From an uncultured Saprospiraceae bacterium (GTDB lineage Bacteria > Bacteroidota > Bacteroidia > Chitinophagales > Saprospiraceae), in the NCBI GenBank assembly GCA_937980645.1, contig CALJPQ010000022.1, positions 1 to 64,000 on the forward strand: a stretch of DNA of 64,000 bases, written 5' to 3'. Numbering within the stretch: the stretch's first letter is position 1; every line of letters begins with the position of its first letter. Below the pieces are notes generated by a model. That model searched no databases and was not told the origin of the DNA. It was given only the letters and a program-made list of their open reading frames with translations. This document shows, piece by piece, positions 24,543 through 35,037 of this stretch. Both the position numbers and the translations under genes were made by a program.

Positions 24543-25349
24543 TCACTGGTTGTCAGACTCCTCGCCGCCTTCTCTCTCTTCTATTTCAGCTGGCTGGCGC
24601 GTGTGGCCATTGGGGTTGGGCAGAATGTTTAGGGCATACATGGCGCGCTCGCTGGCCAGCTGCTCGGCGCTTTTCTTGTTGAAATCGTCGGCAGTGCCCA
24701 CTTTCTTTCCGTCCACATAGACGGCGACTTTGAACTTATCGCGTTTGTCGCTTTTGTAGCGCGAGAGCACCTTGTAGTCCACGGTATGCCCGTGTTTTTG
24801 GCACCATTCGAGCAGTTGGCTTTTGTAGTTATCGTCGAAGTGCTCCAGTTCGTGGATGTCTAAATATCGGCGCAGGATGCGGCGGATGACGTAGTCCTTG
24901 GTGTATTCGTAGCCTTTTTCGATGTAGATGGCGCCAACTAAGGCTTCCAGCGCGTTGCCCAGCATCGAGCGCGAGAGCCGGGTGTTGTTATACTGCGAGA
25001 GCAACATATCCAGCCCCATGCGGTCGGCAATCTCGTCTAAAGAATGGCGCTTGACGATCTTGGAGCGCATTTTGGTCAGGAAGCCTTCATCGCCGTTGGG
25101 GTACTTGGTGAAGAGGTATTCGGCTACGATGGTGCTCAGGACGGCATCGCCCAGAAATTCCAATCGTTCGTTGTTCGATATGGCGTAATCGCGTGAGGAA
25201 GCGTTGCTTTTATGGTAAAAAGCCAGCTTAAAGTGGCTCAGGTACGCTGGAGTGAAACCGAGCATGTTTTTCAAACGCTTAGCCATTTCCCGGTCTGGGC
25301 TGAAGTAATAGTTGTATAAGCGTCTGAAAAAGCGAATGATGCCAGACAT
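24543..25349 (-). CDS. rnc: Ribonuclease III
   Basis: RNase III cuts double-stranded RNA in rRNA maturation and mRNA turnover. The 268-residue protein shows the signature NNERLEFLGDAVLSTIVAE with catalytic Glu and Asp, a second catalytic block NALEALVGAIYIEKGYE, and a C-terminal double-stranded RNA-binding domain (YKSQLLEWCQKHGHTVDYKV, then KKVGTADDFNKKSAEQLASE). It is the last gene of an acpP-fabF-rnc cluster, a gene order widespread in Bacteroidota, 76 bp downstream of fabF. The N-terminal 30 residues (MSGIIRFFRRLYNYYF) are longer than in E. coli, as is common in this phylum. Confidence 0.96.
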   Translation of the reverse strand: MSGIIRFFRRLYNYYFSPDREMAKRLKNMLGFTPAYLSHFKLAFYHKSNASSRDYAISNNERLEFLGDAVLSTIVAEYLFTKYPNGDEGFLTKMRSKIVKRHSLDEIADRMGLDMLLSQYNNTRLSRSMLGNALEALVGAIYIEKGYEYTKDYVIRRILRRYLDIHELEHFDDNYKSQLLEWCQKHGHTVDYKVLSRYKSDKRDKFKVAVYVDGKKVGTADDFNKKSAEQLASERAMYALNILPNPNGHTRQPAEIEEREGGEESDNQ

Positions 25350-25425
25350 ATAAGCACATCGAATTGAAGTTACCCGAGTTCGGGTGCTTCCGTTTGATTT
25401 ATTCAGGTAATTCAGAAAATCCGCA

Positions 25426-26676
25426 TCAGGGCGTCATTTTTTTAAATACGAGTGAGGCGTTGTGCCCGCCGAAGCCGAAGGTGTTGCTCATGGCAGCGCG
25501 CACGGTGCGTTGCTGAGCGTGGTTAAAAGTCAGGTTAAGTTTGGGGTCAATCTCCGGGTCATCGGTGAAGTGGTTGATAGTGGGTGGCACAAAGTCGTGA
25601 TAGATAGCCAGTACGGAAGCGATGGCCTCAATGGCACCGGCAGCGCCCAGCAGATGGCCGGTCATGCTCTTCGTAGAGGAAATGTTGAGGGCATAGGCAT
25701 GTTCGCCGAACACCTGACCGATGGCTTTTAGCTCTGCCACATCGCCCAGTGGCGTCGAAGTGCCGTGGACGTTGATGTAGTCAATATCTGAGGGCTGCAA
25801 GCCGGCATCCTGAAGAGCCAGGTTCATGACTAAGATAACTCCTACGCCGTCGGGATGTGGCGCCGTGATGTGATAAGCATCAGCGGTGGCGGCTGCCCCA
25901 ACGATTTCGGCGTAGATGCGCGCGCCGCGCCGGACAGCATGCTCGTATTCTTCCAGGATAAGCGCCCCCGCACCTTCGCCCAGCACAAAGCCATCGCGGT
26001 CTTTATCGAAGGGGCGGGAGGCCGTTTTGTAGTCGTCGTTGCGCTCGCTAAGGGCTTTCATCGAGTTGAAGCCCCCTACAGCGGTTTTCGTGATGGTGGC
26101 TTCGGAACCGCCCGCCACAATGATGTCGGCCCGACCCATGCGGATGTAGTCAAAGGCATTCATGAGCGCGTGCGACGAGGACGCGCAGGCGGATAGGGTA
26201 GCGTAATTCACCCCCATGAAACCGTATTGAATAGAGATATGCCCCGCGGCGATGTCGGCAATCATTTTCGGGATTAGGAAGGGGCTATGTCGAGGAGTAC
26301 CGTTGCCCAGGGCATGGTCTTCGATTTCTTTTTCGAGGGTAGCCAATCCGCCGATGCCTGAAGACCAGATAACGCCAACGCGCTGTTTATCAATGCTATC
26401 TAAATCGAGGCCGGAGTCTTCCAGTGCTTCTGCCGTGCTCACTAAAGCGAATTGCGTAAAGCGATCCAGACGCCGCACCTCCCGGCGATCGAGGTGTTCT
26501 TCCGGTTGAAAACCTTTTACCTCACAGGCAAAATGGGTCTTAAATAGGCTGGCGTCGAATTGCGTGATCGGCCCAGCACCGCTCTCCCCACGGCGCAGCC
26601 CATCTAAGTATGCTTCCAGGCTATTGCCGATGGGCGTGAGAGCGCCCATGCCCGTGATGACAACACGTCTCATCAT
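25426..26676 (-). CDS. fabF: Beta-ketoacyl-ACP synthase II
   Basis: FabF condenses malonyl-ACP with acyl-ACP in fatty-acid elongation. The 416-residue thiolase-fold enzyme has the catalytic triad: Cys 164 in ATLSACASSSHALMNAFD, His in INVHGTSTPLGDVAELKAIG and His in STKSMTGHLLGAAGAIEAIA. The N-terminal RRVVITGMGALTPIGNS is standard. A second ATG three bases in makes the start ambiguous by one residue. It lies between acpP (154 bp upstream, with an intervening hairpin) and rnc. Confidence 0.97.
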   Translation of the reverse strand: MMRRVVITGMGALTPIGNSLEAYLDGLRRGESGAGPITQFDASLFKTHFACEVKGFQPEEHLDRREVRRLDRFTQFALVSTAEALEDSGLDLDSIDKQRVGVIWSSGIGGLATLEKEIEDHALGNGTPRHSPFLIPKMIADIAAGHISIQYGFMGVNYATLSACASSSHALMNAFDYIRMGRADIIVAGGSEATITKTAVGGFNSMKALSERNDDYKTASRPFDKDRDGFVLGEGAGALILEEYEHAVRRGARIYAEIVGAAATADAYHITAPHPDGVGVILVMNLALQDAGLQPSDIDYINVHGTSTPLGDVAELKAIGQVFGEHAYALNISSTKSMTGHLLGAAGAIEAIASVLAIYHDFVPPTINHFTDDPEIDPKLNLTFNHAQQRTVRAAMSNTFGFGGHNASLVFKKMTP

Positions 26677-26765
26677 ACGTTATATGCTGACTGTTAACAA
26701 TAGCAGTACCATTTACAAACAGGGCAAACTGCCGCAAAGGTACAAAAAGGACGCCGCCAAAAGCC

Positions 26766-26799
26766 AAAAGGTTCAGGACGCTAAAGCCCTGAACCTTTT
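26766..26799 (-). terminator. Hairpin between acpP and fabF (possible attenuating terminator)
   Basis: Perfect 12-bp arms AAAAGGTTCAGG (26766-26777) and CCTGAACCTTTT (26788-26799) enclose a 10-base loop. On the minus strand the hairpin lies 31 bp after the acpP stop and is followed by a T-rich stretch (TTTTGGCTTTTGGCGG). It could let most transcripts end after acpP, so that acyl carrier protein is made in excess over FabF and RNase III. Confidence 0.6.
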
Positions 26800-26830
26800 A
26801 CGCTTATAGCCGAGCTGCGGCTTCAATGAT

Positions 26831-27070
26831 TCAGGAAGCCAGCTGCTTCTCCAAATACTCGATAGCCTGGCCAACAGTCTGGATCTTTTCCGCTTGCTCG
26901 TCAGGGATAGAGACATCGAACTCCCGTTCAAACTCCATGATGAGTTCCACGGTGTCGAGCGAGTCCGCTCCGAGATCCTGGATGAAGCTGGCTTCAGGCG
27001 TTATCTCGCTTTCATCTACCCCCAGCTTGTCCACGATGATTTTCTTTACACGTTCGGCGACGTTTGCCAT
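26831..27070 (-). CDS. acpP: Acyl carrier protein
   Basis: This small acidic four-helix protein of 79 residues carries growing fatty-acyl chains on a phosphopantetheine arm attached to Ser 37 in the motif [16 protein letters not shown]. Length and composition are standard for AcpP (Glu/Asp-rich, [14 protein letters not shown]). It heads the acpP-fabF-rnc cluster and is divergent from pyk. The 31-bp spacing to the downstream hairpin suggests that acpP transcripts can end independently. Confidence 0.98.
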   Translation of the reverse strand: MANVAERVKKIIVDKLGVDESEITPEASFIQDLGADSLDTVELIMEFEREFDVSIPDEQAEKIQTVGQAIEYLEKQLAS

Positions 27071-27283
27071 AATCTTTGATGAACTTTAGGTGAAAAAATG
27101 CCATTTTTCGAGGGGCAAAGAAACGGCTGCCGCACTTTTTAAAAAAATTTTTGTTTTCTATTTTTTGCCATACCTTCCAGCCCACCAATCAGTTACTTGT
27201 AAATCGTACACTTAGTATGTAAAGGCCGCCGTTCGGCATTTCATGTTTATTTTTTATTAAAAAGCAGCGTTTTGGCGTTGAAT

Positions 27284-27315
27284 TTGTACCAGGTAGCGTA
27301 AAGGTCGTACATTTG
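27284..27315 (+). promoter_or_regulatory. Promoter for pyk (TTG-N21-TACATTTG)
   Basis: TTG (27284-27286), a 21-bp spacer and TACATTTG (27308-27315) match the Bacteroidota promoter consensus. A transcription start near 27321 means that the in-frame TTG at 27313 cannot start translation, so the ATG at 27358 (or 27406) is used. Confidence 0.6.
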
Positions 27316-27357
27316 TCGCGGCCACTTATTGTTTATTTAACACTAAAGAACTTACCT

Positions 27358-28848
27358 ATGGTACGAGCAGAAGCAGAAGCGCTGTTTTCTCAGAATGTTC
27401 CTCTCATGGAGAAAAACAGCGGTCAGAATACCAAGATTGTTGCTACCGTCGGCCCAGCGTGTCGAAAGCGCGAGCAGCTTTTGGCCTTAGTCGAAGCTGG
27501 TGTGGACGTTTTTCGGTTGAATTTTAGCCATGGCACTCACGAAGACCATTTGGAGGTTATTCGGCACATCGAGTCCATCAATGAGGAATACCACCTGCAT
27601 ATCGGCATTCTAGCCGATTTGCAGGGCCCCAAATTGCGCGTGGGCAGGATTGAGAACGACGCCTTAGAATTGAAGCCCGGCGACATCATCACGCTGGTGA
27701 ATGAGGATGTTGTGGGTACGCGCGAAAAGATTTACATGTCCTATGAGCAGTTTGCCGAGGACTGCGATGTGGGTGAGCGCATTTTGATGGACGACGGCAA
27801 ACTGGAGTTTGAAGTAGTTGCGACCAATAAGAAGGATACCGTTCAACTGCGTTGTCTGCACGGCGGTATTCTGAGCAGCAACAAAGGCGTCAACCTGCCC
27901 GATACCAACATTAAACTGCCGGCGCTGACGGAGAAGGATCTCTGCGACCTGGATTTCATCCTCACGCAGCCGGCGGTCAACTGGATTGCGCTGTCGTTTG
28001 TGCGCTCGCGCGAGGACGTGGACGATTTGCGCCGCCGCATTGAGGTGCGTCGGCACAGCGCCAAAGTGATGGCCAAAATTGAAAAGCCCGAAGCGGTGCG
28101 TAACATTCGCTCTATCGTGAAGGCGGCCAATGGTATTATGATTGCTCGGGGAGACCTGGCCATTGAGATGCCTATGGAGCGCCTGCCCATGATGCAAAAA
28201 GAGATCATCCAACTGTGCATGCAGTTCTCGCGGCCAGTCATCGTGGCAACGCAGATGATGGACAGTATGATCAAAAATCCCTCCCCGACACGCGCTGAAA
28301 TTACCGACGTGGCTAACGCCGTGCTGGATGGCGCCGATGCAGTGATGCTAAGCGGCGAAACGGCTGTAGGTGCACACCCCACCTTAGTGGTACGCGCCAT
28401 GACGCGCATTATTGAGGAGGCCGAGCGCCACTACTGGCCCCAAATCGAGAGCAAACGCCCGAAAGCTGTTACGCATGCCAGCACCTTCCAGAACGATGTC
28501 ATTTGCTTCAACGCCTGTCGCGTTGCCGAAGAAATTGGCGCCAAAGGCATTGTAGGTCTGACCGTCTCCGGCTATTCGGCCTTCAAAATGAGCAGCTATC
28601 GGCCCAAAGCGCGCATCTACATCTTCAGCGACCAGCAGCACATCTTGCGGACGCTCAACCTGTTGTGGGGTGTGCAATGCTTCTACTACAACCGCGACTC
28701 CAGTACCGACGAGACCATTCAGGACTGCAATGAAATCCTGAAAAACGCCGGCATCGTGCGCACCAACGATATTCTGATAAATACAGCCTCCATGCCGCTG
28801 CAAAAGCGGGCGCGCACCAACATGCTCAAGGTATCAGTCATTGATTGA
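27358..28848 (+). CDS. pyk: Pyruvate kinase
   Basis: Pyruvate kinase makes pyruvate and ATP from phosphoenolpyruvate at the end of glycolysis. The 496-residue sequence includes NTKIVATVGPACRKR, VFRLNFSHGTHEDH (substrate and K+ region), DLQGPKLRVG, the catalytic Lys in KVMAKIEKPEAVRNI, GIMIARGDLAIEMP, and the PVIVATQMMDSMIKNP-to-DGADAVMLSGETAVG block. The C-terminal allosteric domain contains GLTVSGYSAFKMSSYRPKA. ATG 27358 is supported by the promoter position. ATG 27406 (MEKNSGQNTKIVATVG) is also possible and closer to the usual family length. It converges with the sucB gene, 38 bp apart. Confidence 0.96.
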   Translation: MVRAEAEALFSQNVPLMEKNSGQNTKIVATVGPACRKREQLLALVEAGVDVFRLNFSHGTHEDHLEVIRHIESINEEYHLHIGILADLQGPKLRVGRIENDALELKPGDIITLVNEDVVGTREKIYMSYEQFAEDCDVGERILMDDGKLEFEVVATNKKDTVQLRCLHGGILSSNKGVNLPDTNIKLPALTEKDLCDLDFILTQPAVNWIALSFVRSREDVDDLRRRIEVRRHSAKVMAKIEKPEAVRNIRSIVKAANGIMIARGDLAIEMPMERLPMMQKEIIQLCMQFSRPVIVATQMMDSMIKNPSPTRAEITDVANAVLDGADAVMLSGETAVGAHPTLVVRAMTRIIEEAERHYWPQIESKRPKAVTHASTFQNDVICFNACRVAEEIGAKGIVGLTVSGYSAFKMSSYRPKARIYIFSDQQHILRTLNLLWGVQCFYYNRDSSTDETIQDCNEILKNAGIVRTNDILINTASMPLQKRARTNMLKVSVID

Positions 28849-28859
28849 GCTACAGGCGA

Positions 28860-28872
28860 GGCGCTGAGCGCC
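28860..28872. terminator. Short GC hairpin between convergent pyk and sucB
   Basis: GGCGC-tga-GCGCC (28860-28872) is a five-pair hairpin in the 38-bp gap between the two stops. It is weak and lacks a full T-run, so terminator function is only possible. Confidence 0.3.
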
Positions 28873-28886
28873 TTTAGGCGCGGCGG

Positions 28887-30149
28887 TTAAAGGTCCATCA
28901 GCAAACGCACCGGGTCTTCGATGAGCTCCTTGACTTTCACTAAGAAGGTTACGGAGGTGGAGCCGTCCACAATTCGGTGATCATAGCTGAGGGCCAAATA
29001 CATCATGGGTCGGATTTCCACCTGTCCGTTGACGGCTACAGGGCGGTCCTTGATGGCGTGCATGCCCAAGATAGCGCTTTGTGGCTCGTTTAATATAGGT
29101 GTGCTCATCAGGCTGCCGAAGATACCGCCGTTGGTGATGGTGAAGGTGCCGCCACTCATTTCCTCGAGCGACAACCGGCCTTCGCGCGCCTTGGTAGCCA
29201 GGTCTTTGAGCTGGAGTTCGATTTCATGGAAGCCAAGGCTCTCGACATTGCGGATGGGCGGCACTACCAGACCGTTGGGCGTGCTGATGGCGATGCTGAT
29301 GTCGGCGTAATCGTGGTACACAATGTCGTCGCCATCAATGAAGGCGTTCACATCGGGCATTTCCAGCAACACTTTGGCGCAGGCCTTTGCGAAGATGGAC
29401 ATAAAGCCCAGTTTGATGCCGTACTTCTTGACGAAGGCTTCCTGGTATTTTTCGCGCAGGGCGATGACGGCACTCATGTCCACCTCGTTGAAGGTAGTGA
29501 GCATGGCCGTGTTGTTTTTGGCGCTCACCAATCGGCGGGCAATGGTGCGGCGCATGCGGCTCATGCGCTGGCGGCGTTCTTCGCGGGTGAATGGAGCAGC
29601 GGGTGTTGGAACGGCTGGTGCTTCACTTTTTTCCGGTTTGGGTGCAGTTGCCGGTGCTGGTGTTGAGGCTTCGGGCGTTTGCGCCTTTTTTTCCAATGCT
29701 TTTTGGGCGTCTTCTTTCGTGATGCGTCCGCCACGGCCGGTGCCTGCCACATCGGCCGGTGTCAGTCCGCCTTCGGCCAGGATTTTGGCCGCGGCTGGCG
29801 AAGGGTGCCCACTGGCATAGGTCTGCTCGCTGGCGGCGGCAGGTGCTGGCGTTTGGGCTACTGGCGCCGCTATTGCCGAAGGCGCTGCAGCCGACGGGGT
29901 ATCCTGGGCGGCATCCGTGTCTATACGGGCAAACACAGCGCCCACCTCCAGGTCTTCTCCCTCACGGGCAACATGAATCAACTTACCAGCCTTGTCGGCC
30001 GATAATTCCTGGTTGGCTTTTTCAGTCTCAATTTCGCACAGCGGCTCGTCCATGGCGACCCAGGCGCCGTTGGGCTTGAGCCATTTGGCAAAGGTTACGT
30101 TGGTGATGGACTCGCCCAGGTTGGGAATATGCAGTTCGATGACAGGCAT
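28887..30149 (-). CDS. sucB: 2-oxoglutarate dehydrogenase E2 (dihydrolipoyl succinyltransferase)
   Basis: This E2 component of the TCA-cycle 2-oxoglutarate dehydrogenase moves the succinyl group onto CoA. The 420-residue protein has an N-terminal lipoyl domain ([20 protein letters not shown], lipoylated Lys 44 in [11 protein letters not shown]), an Ala/Pro-rich linker, a peripheral-subunit-binding domain ([20 protein letters not shown], then [15 protein letters not shown]), a second Ala/Pro-rich linker, and a catalytic domain ending with the active-site [20 protein letters not shown]. The 'LPVRLLMDL'-type C-terminus agrees with E2o rather than E2p. ATG 30149 is the family start; 39 upstream residues are ignored. 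sucA is not in the window. Confidence 0.93.
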   Translation of the reverse strand: MPVIELHIPNLGESITNVTFAKWLKPNGAWVAMDEPLCEIETEKANQELSADKAGKLIHVAREGEDLEVGAVFARIDTDAAQDTPSAAAPSAIAAPVAQTPAPAAASEQTYASGHPSPAAAKILAEGGLTPADVAGTGRGGRITKEDAQKALEKKAQTPEASTPAPATAPKPEKSEAPAVPTPAAPFTREERRQRMSRMRRTIARRLVSAKNNTAMLTTFNEVDMSAVIALREKYQEAFVKKYGIKLGFMSIFAKACAKVLLEMPDVNAFIDGDDIVYHDYADISIAISTPNGLVVPPIRNVESLGFHEIELQLKDLATKAREGRLSLEEMSGGTFTITNGGIFGSLMSTPILNEPQSAILGMHAIKDRPVAVNGQVEIRPMMYLALSYDHRIVDGSTSVTFLVKVKELIEDPVRLLMDL

Positions 30150-30388
30150 TGTAAGGTGGAGTGTTCGGAATGACAGGTGAAAAGAACGCCGCAAAAGTAG
30201 TGGACGGAGCGAGATTATCCGGCAGCACGGGGTGTAAACCATCGCCACGGCCAATCGTTCAGCCACTGGCGGGGCATCTATGAGTAAATGCTATGTTAAA
30301 CTAAGGGCACGCAGGCATTAAGCCTTCCCAATGGCACTGCATTCTGCTGTACCTTTGAATACTTTTTTTAAACACCTACCTTTTTTCG

Positions 30389-30883
30389 ATGAAAAGACAT
30401 CTGCTTTTTCTGCTGCTCTGCTGCCTGTCGGTAGCGCTCCATGCTCAAGAAAACAAACGCCTGGCCCCGGCGAAACTCAAAACACTGGAGGGGAAAACCT
30501 TAGACGCCCAGGAAATTCCGCAAGAGGGCAAAATCACAGTCATCAGTTTCTGGGCCACCTGGTGCTCGCCGTGTAAAAAAGAGTTGGACGCCATTCTGGA
30601 TTACTACGACGAGTGGAAGGAAAAATACAACATGGAACTGGTCGCCATCAGCGTGGACGACTCGCGCACAGCCGCCAAAGTGCCGGCGACGGTGGCCCAG
30701 AAAAAGTGGCCCTATCGCATCCTGCACGACTTTAACAAAGAATTCCAGATAACAGCCAACGTCGCACAGATCCCTTATACGCTGGTTATAGACCCGAAGG
30801 GCTATATCGTGTATGAACACACGGGCTACTCTCCGGGCGACGAACTGGAACTGGAAGAGCTGCTGAAGGAACTCCGACGCTGA
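30389..30883 (+). CDS. Exported thioredoxin-like (TlpA/ResA-type) protein
   Basis: The 164-residue product has a signal peptide (MKRHLLFLLLCCLSVALHAQ) and one thioredoxin domain with the active site WCSPC (Cys 59 and 62) in VISFWATWCSPCKKELDAI, followed by VAISVDDSRTAAKVPATV and a cis-Pro in QIPYTLVIDPKGYIVYEHTG. TlpA/ResA proteins reduce disulfides in the periplasm, for example during cytochrome c assembly. A TACCTTTG element at 30350-30357 lies 32 bp before the ATG. A terminator hairpin follows at 30913-30948. Confidence 0.9.
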   Translation: MKRHLLFLLLCCLSVALHAQENKRLAPAKLKTLEGKTLDAQEIPQEGKITVISFWATWCSPCKKELDAILDYYDEWKEKYNMELVAISVDDSRTAAKVPATVAQKKWPYRILHDFNKEFQITANVAQIPYTLVIDPKGYIVYEHTGYSPGDELELEELLKELRR

Positions 30884-30912
30884 CGCTATTGAGCAGCCTT
30901 TGCTACAAAAGC

Positions 30913-30948
30913 AAAAGGGCCTGCGCTTTTTAAGCACAAGCCCTTTTT
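30913..30948. terminator. Bidirectional terminator between the TlpA-like gene and tRNA-Leu
   Basis: AAAAGGGC (30913-30920) pairs with GCCCTTTT (30940-30947), with an inner GCGCTT/AAGC pairing, and is followed by T residues on the plus strand. It lies 30 bp after the upstream stop and nine bases from the tRNA 3' end. Because it has A residues before and T residues after, it could act for both convergent transcripts. Confidence 0.7.
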
Positions 30949-30956
30949 GTTTCGCG

Positions 30957-31040
30957 TGCGGGAAGCGAGAGTCGAACTCGCATGCCCGTGAAGGCGCACG
31001 CCCCTGAAACGTGTGCGTCTACCAATTCCGCCATTCCCGC
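30957..31040 (-). tRNA. tRNA-Leu (anticodon CAG)
   Basis: On the minus strand the 84-base molecule folds as a class II tRNA: acceptor GCGGGAA/TTCCCGC plus discriminator A, a D-arm beginning TGGCGGAATTGGTAGACGCA (the usual leucine D-loop), anticodon stem-loop CACGT-TTCAGGG-GCGTG with anticodon CAG, a variable arm CCTTCACGGG, and a T-arm with GTTCGACTC. CCA is not encoded at the 3' end. It decodes CTG, the main leucine codon of the neighbouring genes. Confidence 0.95.
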
Positions 31041-31228
31041 ATTTTTCTATGCTCGACCACGTTTGGCCGAAAGTGGGTGCAAAGGTATAGCGTGCCGTTT
31101 TTCACATGCAAATTTTTTTGGGAAAAAACGCATGTTTTTTAAAAATGCTGGCGAGGTCTAAAAAGCGTGCGATAAGCGAAAACTTACAGCACTTATGGGC
31201 GTTACTATGCCCATTAAAGCCCGGTGTT

Positions 31229-31465
31229 ATGTTCCGCTCATCAAATTTTCCCATTAGTGTAACGACGTTGGTTCTGTTCATTTTTGCGCTTTTTGGGCCG
31301 TTTTTCAGCTATGCAGCGGCTTGGGCGGTGTTTAGCTTGTCGCCTTTTTTAGTTATCTGGATGGTGGTCAGCGTTTTGAAAGACAAATCGCATCCTATGC
31401 CCGAGCTGGAGAGCGGCGATGAGTGGGGCTACGCCGACCGCCCCGACCTGCGCCCAGTTTGGTAA
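31229..31465 (+). CDS. Small membrane protein with two transmembrane helices, function unknown
   Basis: The 78-residue product begins MFRSSNFPISVTTLVLFIFA and has two hydrophobic helices joined by a short turn (FSYAAAW), then a polar C-terminal tail (PELESGDEWGYADRPDL) expected in the cytoplasm. Similar short proteins ending in 'eWGY.DR/Dr' occur in Bacteroidota as I recall. ATG 31229 is chosen because the upstream in-frame extension is basic and has no helix. It ends 44 bp before the glycosyltransferase gene and may be co-transcribed with it. Confidence 0.65.
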   Translation: MFRSSNFPISVTTLVLFIFALFGPFFSYAAAWAVFSLSPFLVIWMVVSVLKDKSHPMPELESGDEWGYADRPDLRPVW

Positions 31466-31509
31466 GGTAGGGACGCTGTTTTACGCTGGCGCTTGCCGAC
31501 TTTTGCGCG

Positions 31510-32505
31510 GTGAAGTTTTTGATTATTCAGACCGCGTTCATTGGCGATGTGGTATTGGCTACGCCGATTGTCGAAAAATTGCGCCAGCATTACCCTGAGG
31601 CGCAAATAGATTTTCTGGTGCGTCGCGGCAACGAAGGGCTTTTTACCCGGCACCCATTCATCCGAAAGGTTTGGGTTTGGGAAAAGAGGCGCCGCAAGTA
31701 TTCCCATTTATGGCACCTGGCCGGCCAGCTGCGGCAAGAGCACTACGATTGGGTGGTGAATTGTCAACGTTTTGCGGCTTCGGGCCTGTTAACGGTGTTT
31801 TCGGGGGCCAGGCATACGGTGGGTTTTACCAAAAATCCGCTTTCACTGCTGTTTAGCCGGCGTATTTCGCATGCCATCGGGGAGGCAAAGGGCTCCGTGC
31901 ATGAGGTGTATCGCAACCTGGCGCTGGTAGAGCATCTGACCGACAGCTCTTTCCAGATGCCGCGCCTGTATCCGTCTGAAGAAGACGAGCGCGCGGCATT
32001 ATCAGTGGTGCCGGCGGGCAAGCCCTGGGTGTGTATAGCACCCACGTCGGTATGGTTTACCAAGCAATTTCCGCCGCACAAGTGGCTGGAGGTGATAGCG
32101 CGCATACCGGAACGCTACACCATCTTATTATTAGGTGGGCCTGGAGATGTAAAGGCTTGTGAAGCCCTGGCGCGGCAGGCTGCCCGTCCGGAGGTGCATT
32201 CGGTGGCGGGGCGGCTTTCGTTGTTGGCGTCGGCGGCGCTGATGCGGCGCGCTGCAATGAACTATGTCAACGACTCGGCGCCCTTGCATTTGGCCTCGGC
32301 GGTGGATGCTCCAGTGGTGGCTATTTTCTGCTCCACGGTTCCGGCTTTTGGGTTTGGCCCGCTATCGGGCAGGCATTATATTGTCGAGACCTTGGAGCAG
32401 TTGCCCTGCCGTCCTTGTGGATTGCACGGTAAAAAGGCTTGCCCAAAAGGGCATTTTGCCTGTGCTGAGAGCATTCGGGCCGAGCAGTTTCCGATGCCGG
32501 AATAA
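31510..32505 (+). CDS. Glycosyltransferase family 9 protein (heptosyltransferase-like)
   Basis: This cytoplasmic-face enzyme probably adds a heptose or similar sugar to lipopolysaccharide core. The 331-residue GT-B protein starts at a GTG with KFLIIQTAFIGDVVLATPIV, the family N-terminus with the conserved Asp. It continues with IDFLVRRGNEGLF, GFTKNPLSLLFSRR and the C-terminal donor domain: VCIAPTSVWFTKQFPPHKWL, ILLLGGPGDVKACE and the MNYVNDSAPLHLASAVDAP signature of ADP-heptose transferases. A Cys-rich end (CRPCGLHGKKACPKGHFACA) is common in the waaF group. The terminator of the convergent groEL gene follows. Confidence 0.9.
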   Translation: MKFLIIQTAFIGDVVLATPIVEKLRQHYPEAQIDFLVRRGNEGLFTRHPFIRKVWVWEKRRRKYSHLWHLAGQLRQEHYDWVVNCQRFAASGLLTVFSGARHTVGFTKNPLSLLFSRRISHAIGEAKGSVHEVYRNLALVEHLTDSSFQMPRLYPSEEDERAALSVVPAGKPWVCIAPTSVWFTKQFPPHKWLEVIARIPERYTILLLGGPGDVKACEALARQAARPEVHSVAGRLSLLASAALMRRAAMNYVNDSAPLHLASAVDAPVVAIFCSTVPAFGFGPLSGRHYIVETLEQLPCRPCGLHGKKACPKGHFACAESIRAEQFPMPE

Positions 32506-32528
32506 TGGCCTGATGCAATAAAAAAATA

Positions 32529-32564
32529 AACGGGCGAGCTCGGTATGCCACCGACTCGCCCGTT
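32529..32564 (-). terminator. Terminator of groES-groEL
   Basis: Perfect 10-bp arms AACGGGCGAG (32529-32538) and CTCGCCCGTT (32555-32564), with further CGG/CCG pairing inside. On the minus strand it is followed by TTTATTTTTT, forming a standard intrinsic terminator 33 bp after the groEL stop. It lies between the groEL and glycosyltransferase 3' ends and could serve both. Confidence 0.8.
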
Positions 32565-32597
32565 GTTGTCGCCATATACTTTTGCTGGGTGGGCAAA

Positions 32598-34247
<1,650 letters not shown>

Positions 34248-34310
34248 TTAGGTAAATGTGGAAAGAGAGAGATGGATGGGATGGGTGGTTTTGTCATTCA
34301 AAGCACCAAA

Positions 34311-34574
34311 TCAGAGGATGCACAAGATGTCCTCTTCGCGCATGACCAAATAGTCCTCACCGTCGTAGTGAATTTCCTGGCCAGAGTACTTGCCATACAA
34401 CACAATGTCGCCTACTTGGACGGTCATCAGATTGCCGTCTTTGCCCGGGCCAACGGCGATCACTTCGCCGCGCTGAGGCTTTTCTTTAGCTGTATCGGGG
34501 ATGATAATGCCGCCCTTCGTCTTGTCTTCAGCGGGCGCGGGTTTGATGATTACACGATCTGCGATTGGTCTCAT
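34311..34574 (-). CDS. groS: Co-chaperonin GroES
   Basis: GroES caps the GroEL ring. The 87-residue protein starts [20 protein letters not shown], contains [20 protein letters not shown] (mobile loop and base) and ends with [17 protein letters not shown] 34574 fits the family; 16 upstream residues do not. It is the first gene of the groES-groEL operon. The 460 bp upstream contain no identifiable CIRCE inverted repeat (TTAGCACTC type), so heat-shock regulation by HrcA is not evident. Confidence 0.98.
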   Translation of the reverse strand: MRPIADRVIIKPAPAEDKTKGGIIIPDTAKEKPQRGEVIAVGPGKDGNLMTVQVGDIVLYGKYSGQEIHYDGEDYLVMREEDILCIL

Positions 34575-35037
34575 ATTACAATGCGTTTTTATTTTTAAAT
34601 GAAAATTTGAGCCATTGCACAAAACTTTATTCGGACGGCATGCCCTAATCAGACTTCATGCCAGATAAAAAATTCTGCCATTTTTGCAGGAAAAGCCATC
34701 AGTGTCTTGTCAGGCTGTCATCGTTTGGCAGCAATAGACTACCCGATGGAGCGCACGTAGGCAGGATTGGTCAAATAGCCAGAGCCAATGTTTTGCTTTG
34801 CGGCCTGTTCGACGGGTGTTCAGGTGATGAGTGGCATTATTAGGCAGAGGGAACGAAATTTTAGACGGCATCCCGGGTGATAGTGCCGGTCTCACCAAAT
34901 TTTTCTACTCAACCCATTGCTCAGGAAAAATATCGCCGTACTTTTGCCGCGCTGAAGTGGGATGGATAGGCAAAACCTGCCGTTTGTTCTTTAGAAATTC
35001 CGCCTTGGCGCATTTTTCACCTTTCAACAGTTCAAAA
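34575..35037 (+). other. 463 bp intergenic region between groES and rpsO
   Basis: The region separates two divergent transcription units. It carries the rpsO promoter (34917-34946). On the groES side a TAAAGTTTTG sequence (complement near 34617-34626) is a weak -7 candidate, without a clear TTG upstream. A 61-codon frame at 34658-34843 has no family resemblance and is probably not coding. No CIRCE element or riboswitch was recognised. Confidence 0.5.
34917..34946 (+). promoter_or_regulatory. Promoter for rpsO (TTG-N19-TACTTTTG)
   Basis: TTG (34917-34919), exactly 19 bp, then TACTTTTG (34939-34946) is a textbook match to the Bacteroidota sigma-A consensus. The expected start near 34952 gives an 85-base leader before the rpsO ATG, long enough for the autoregulatory structure known for S15 in other bacteria. 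Confidence 0.75.

Noticed and set aside
34658-34843. 61-codon frame upstream of rpsO
   Set aside because: No ordered motif, divergent composition, and it lies in the promoter region of rpsO.
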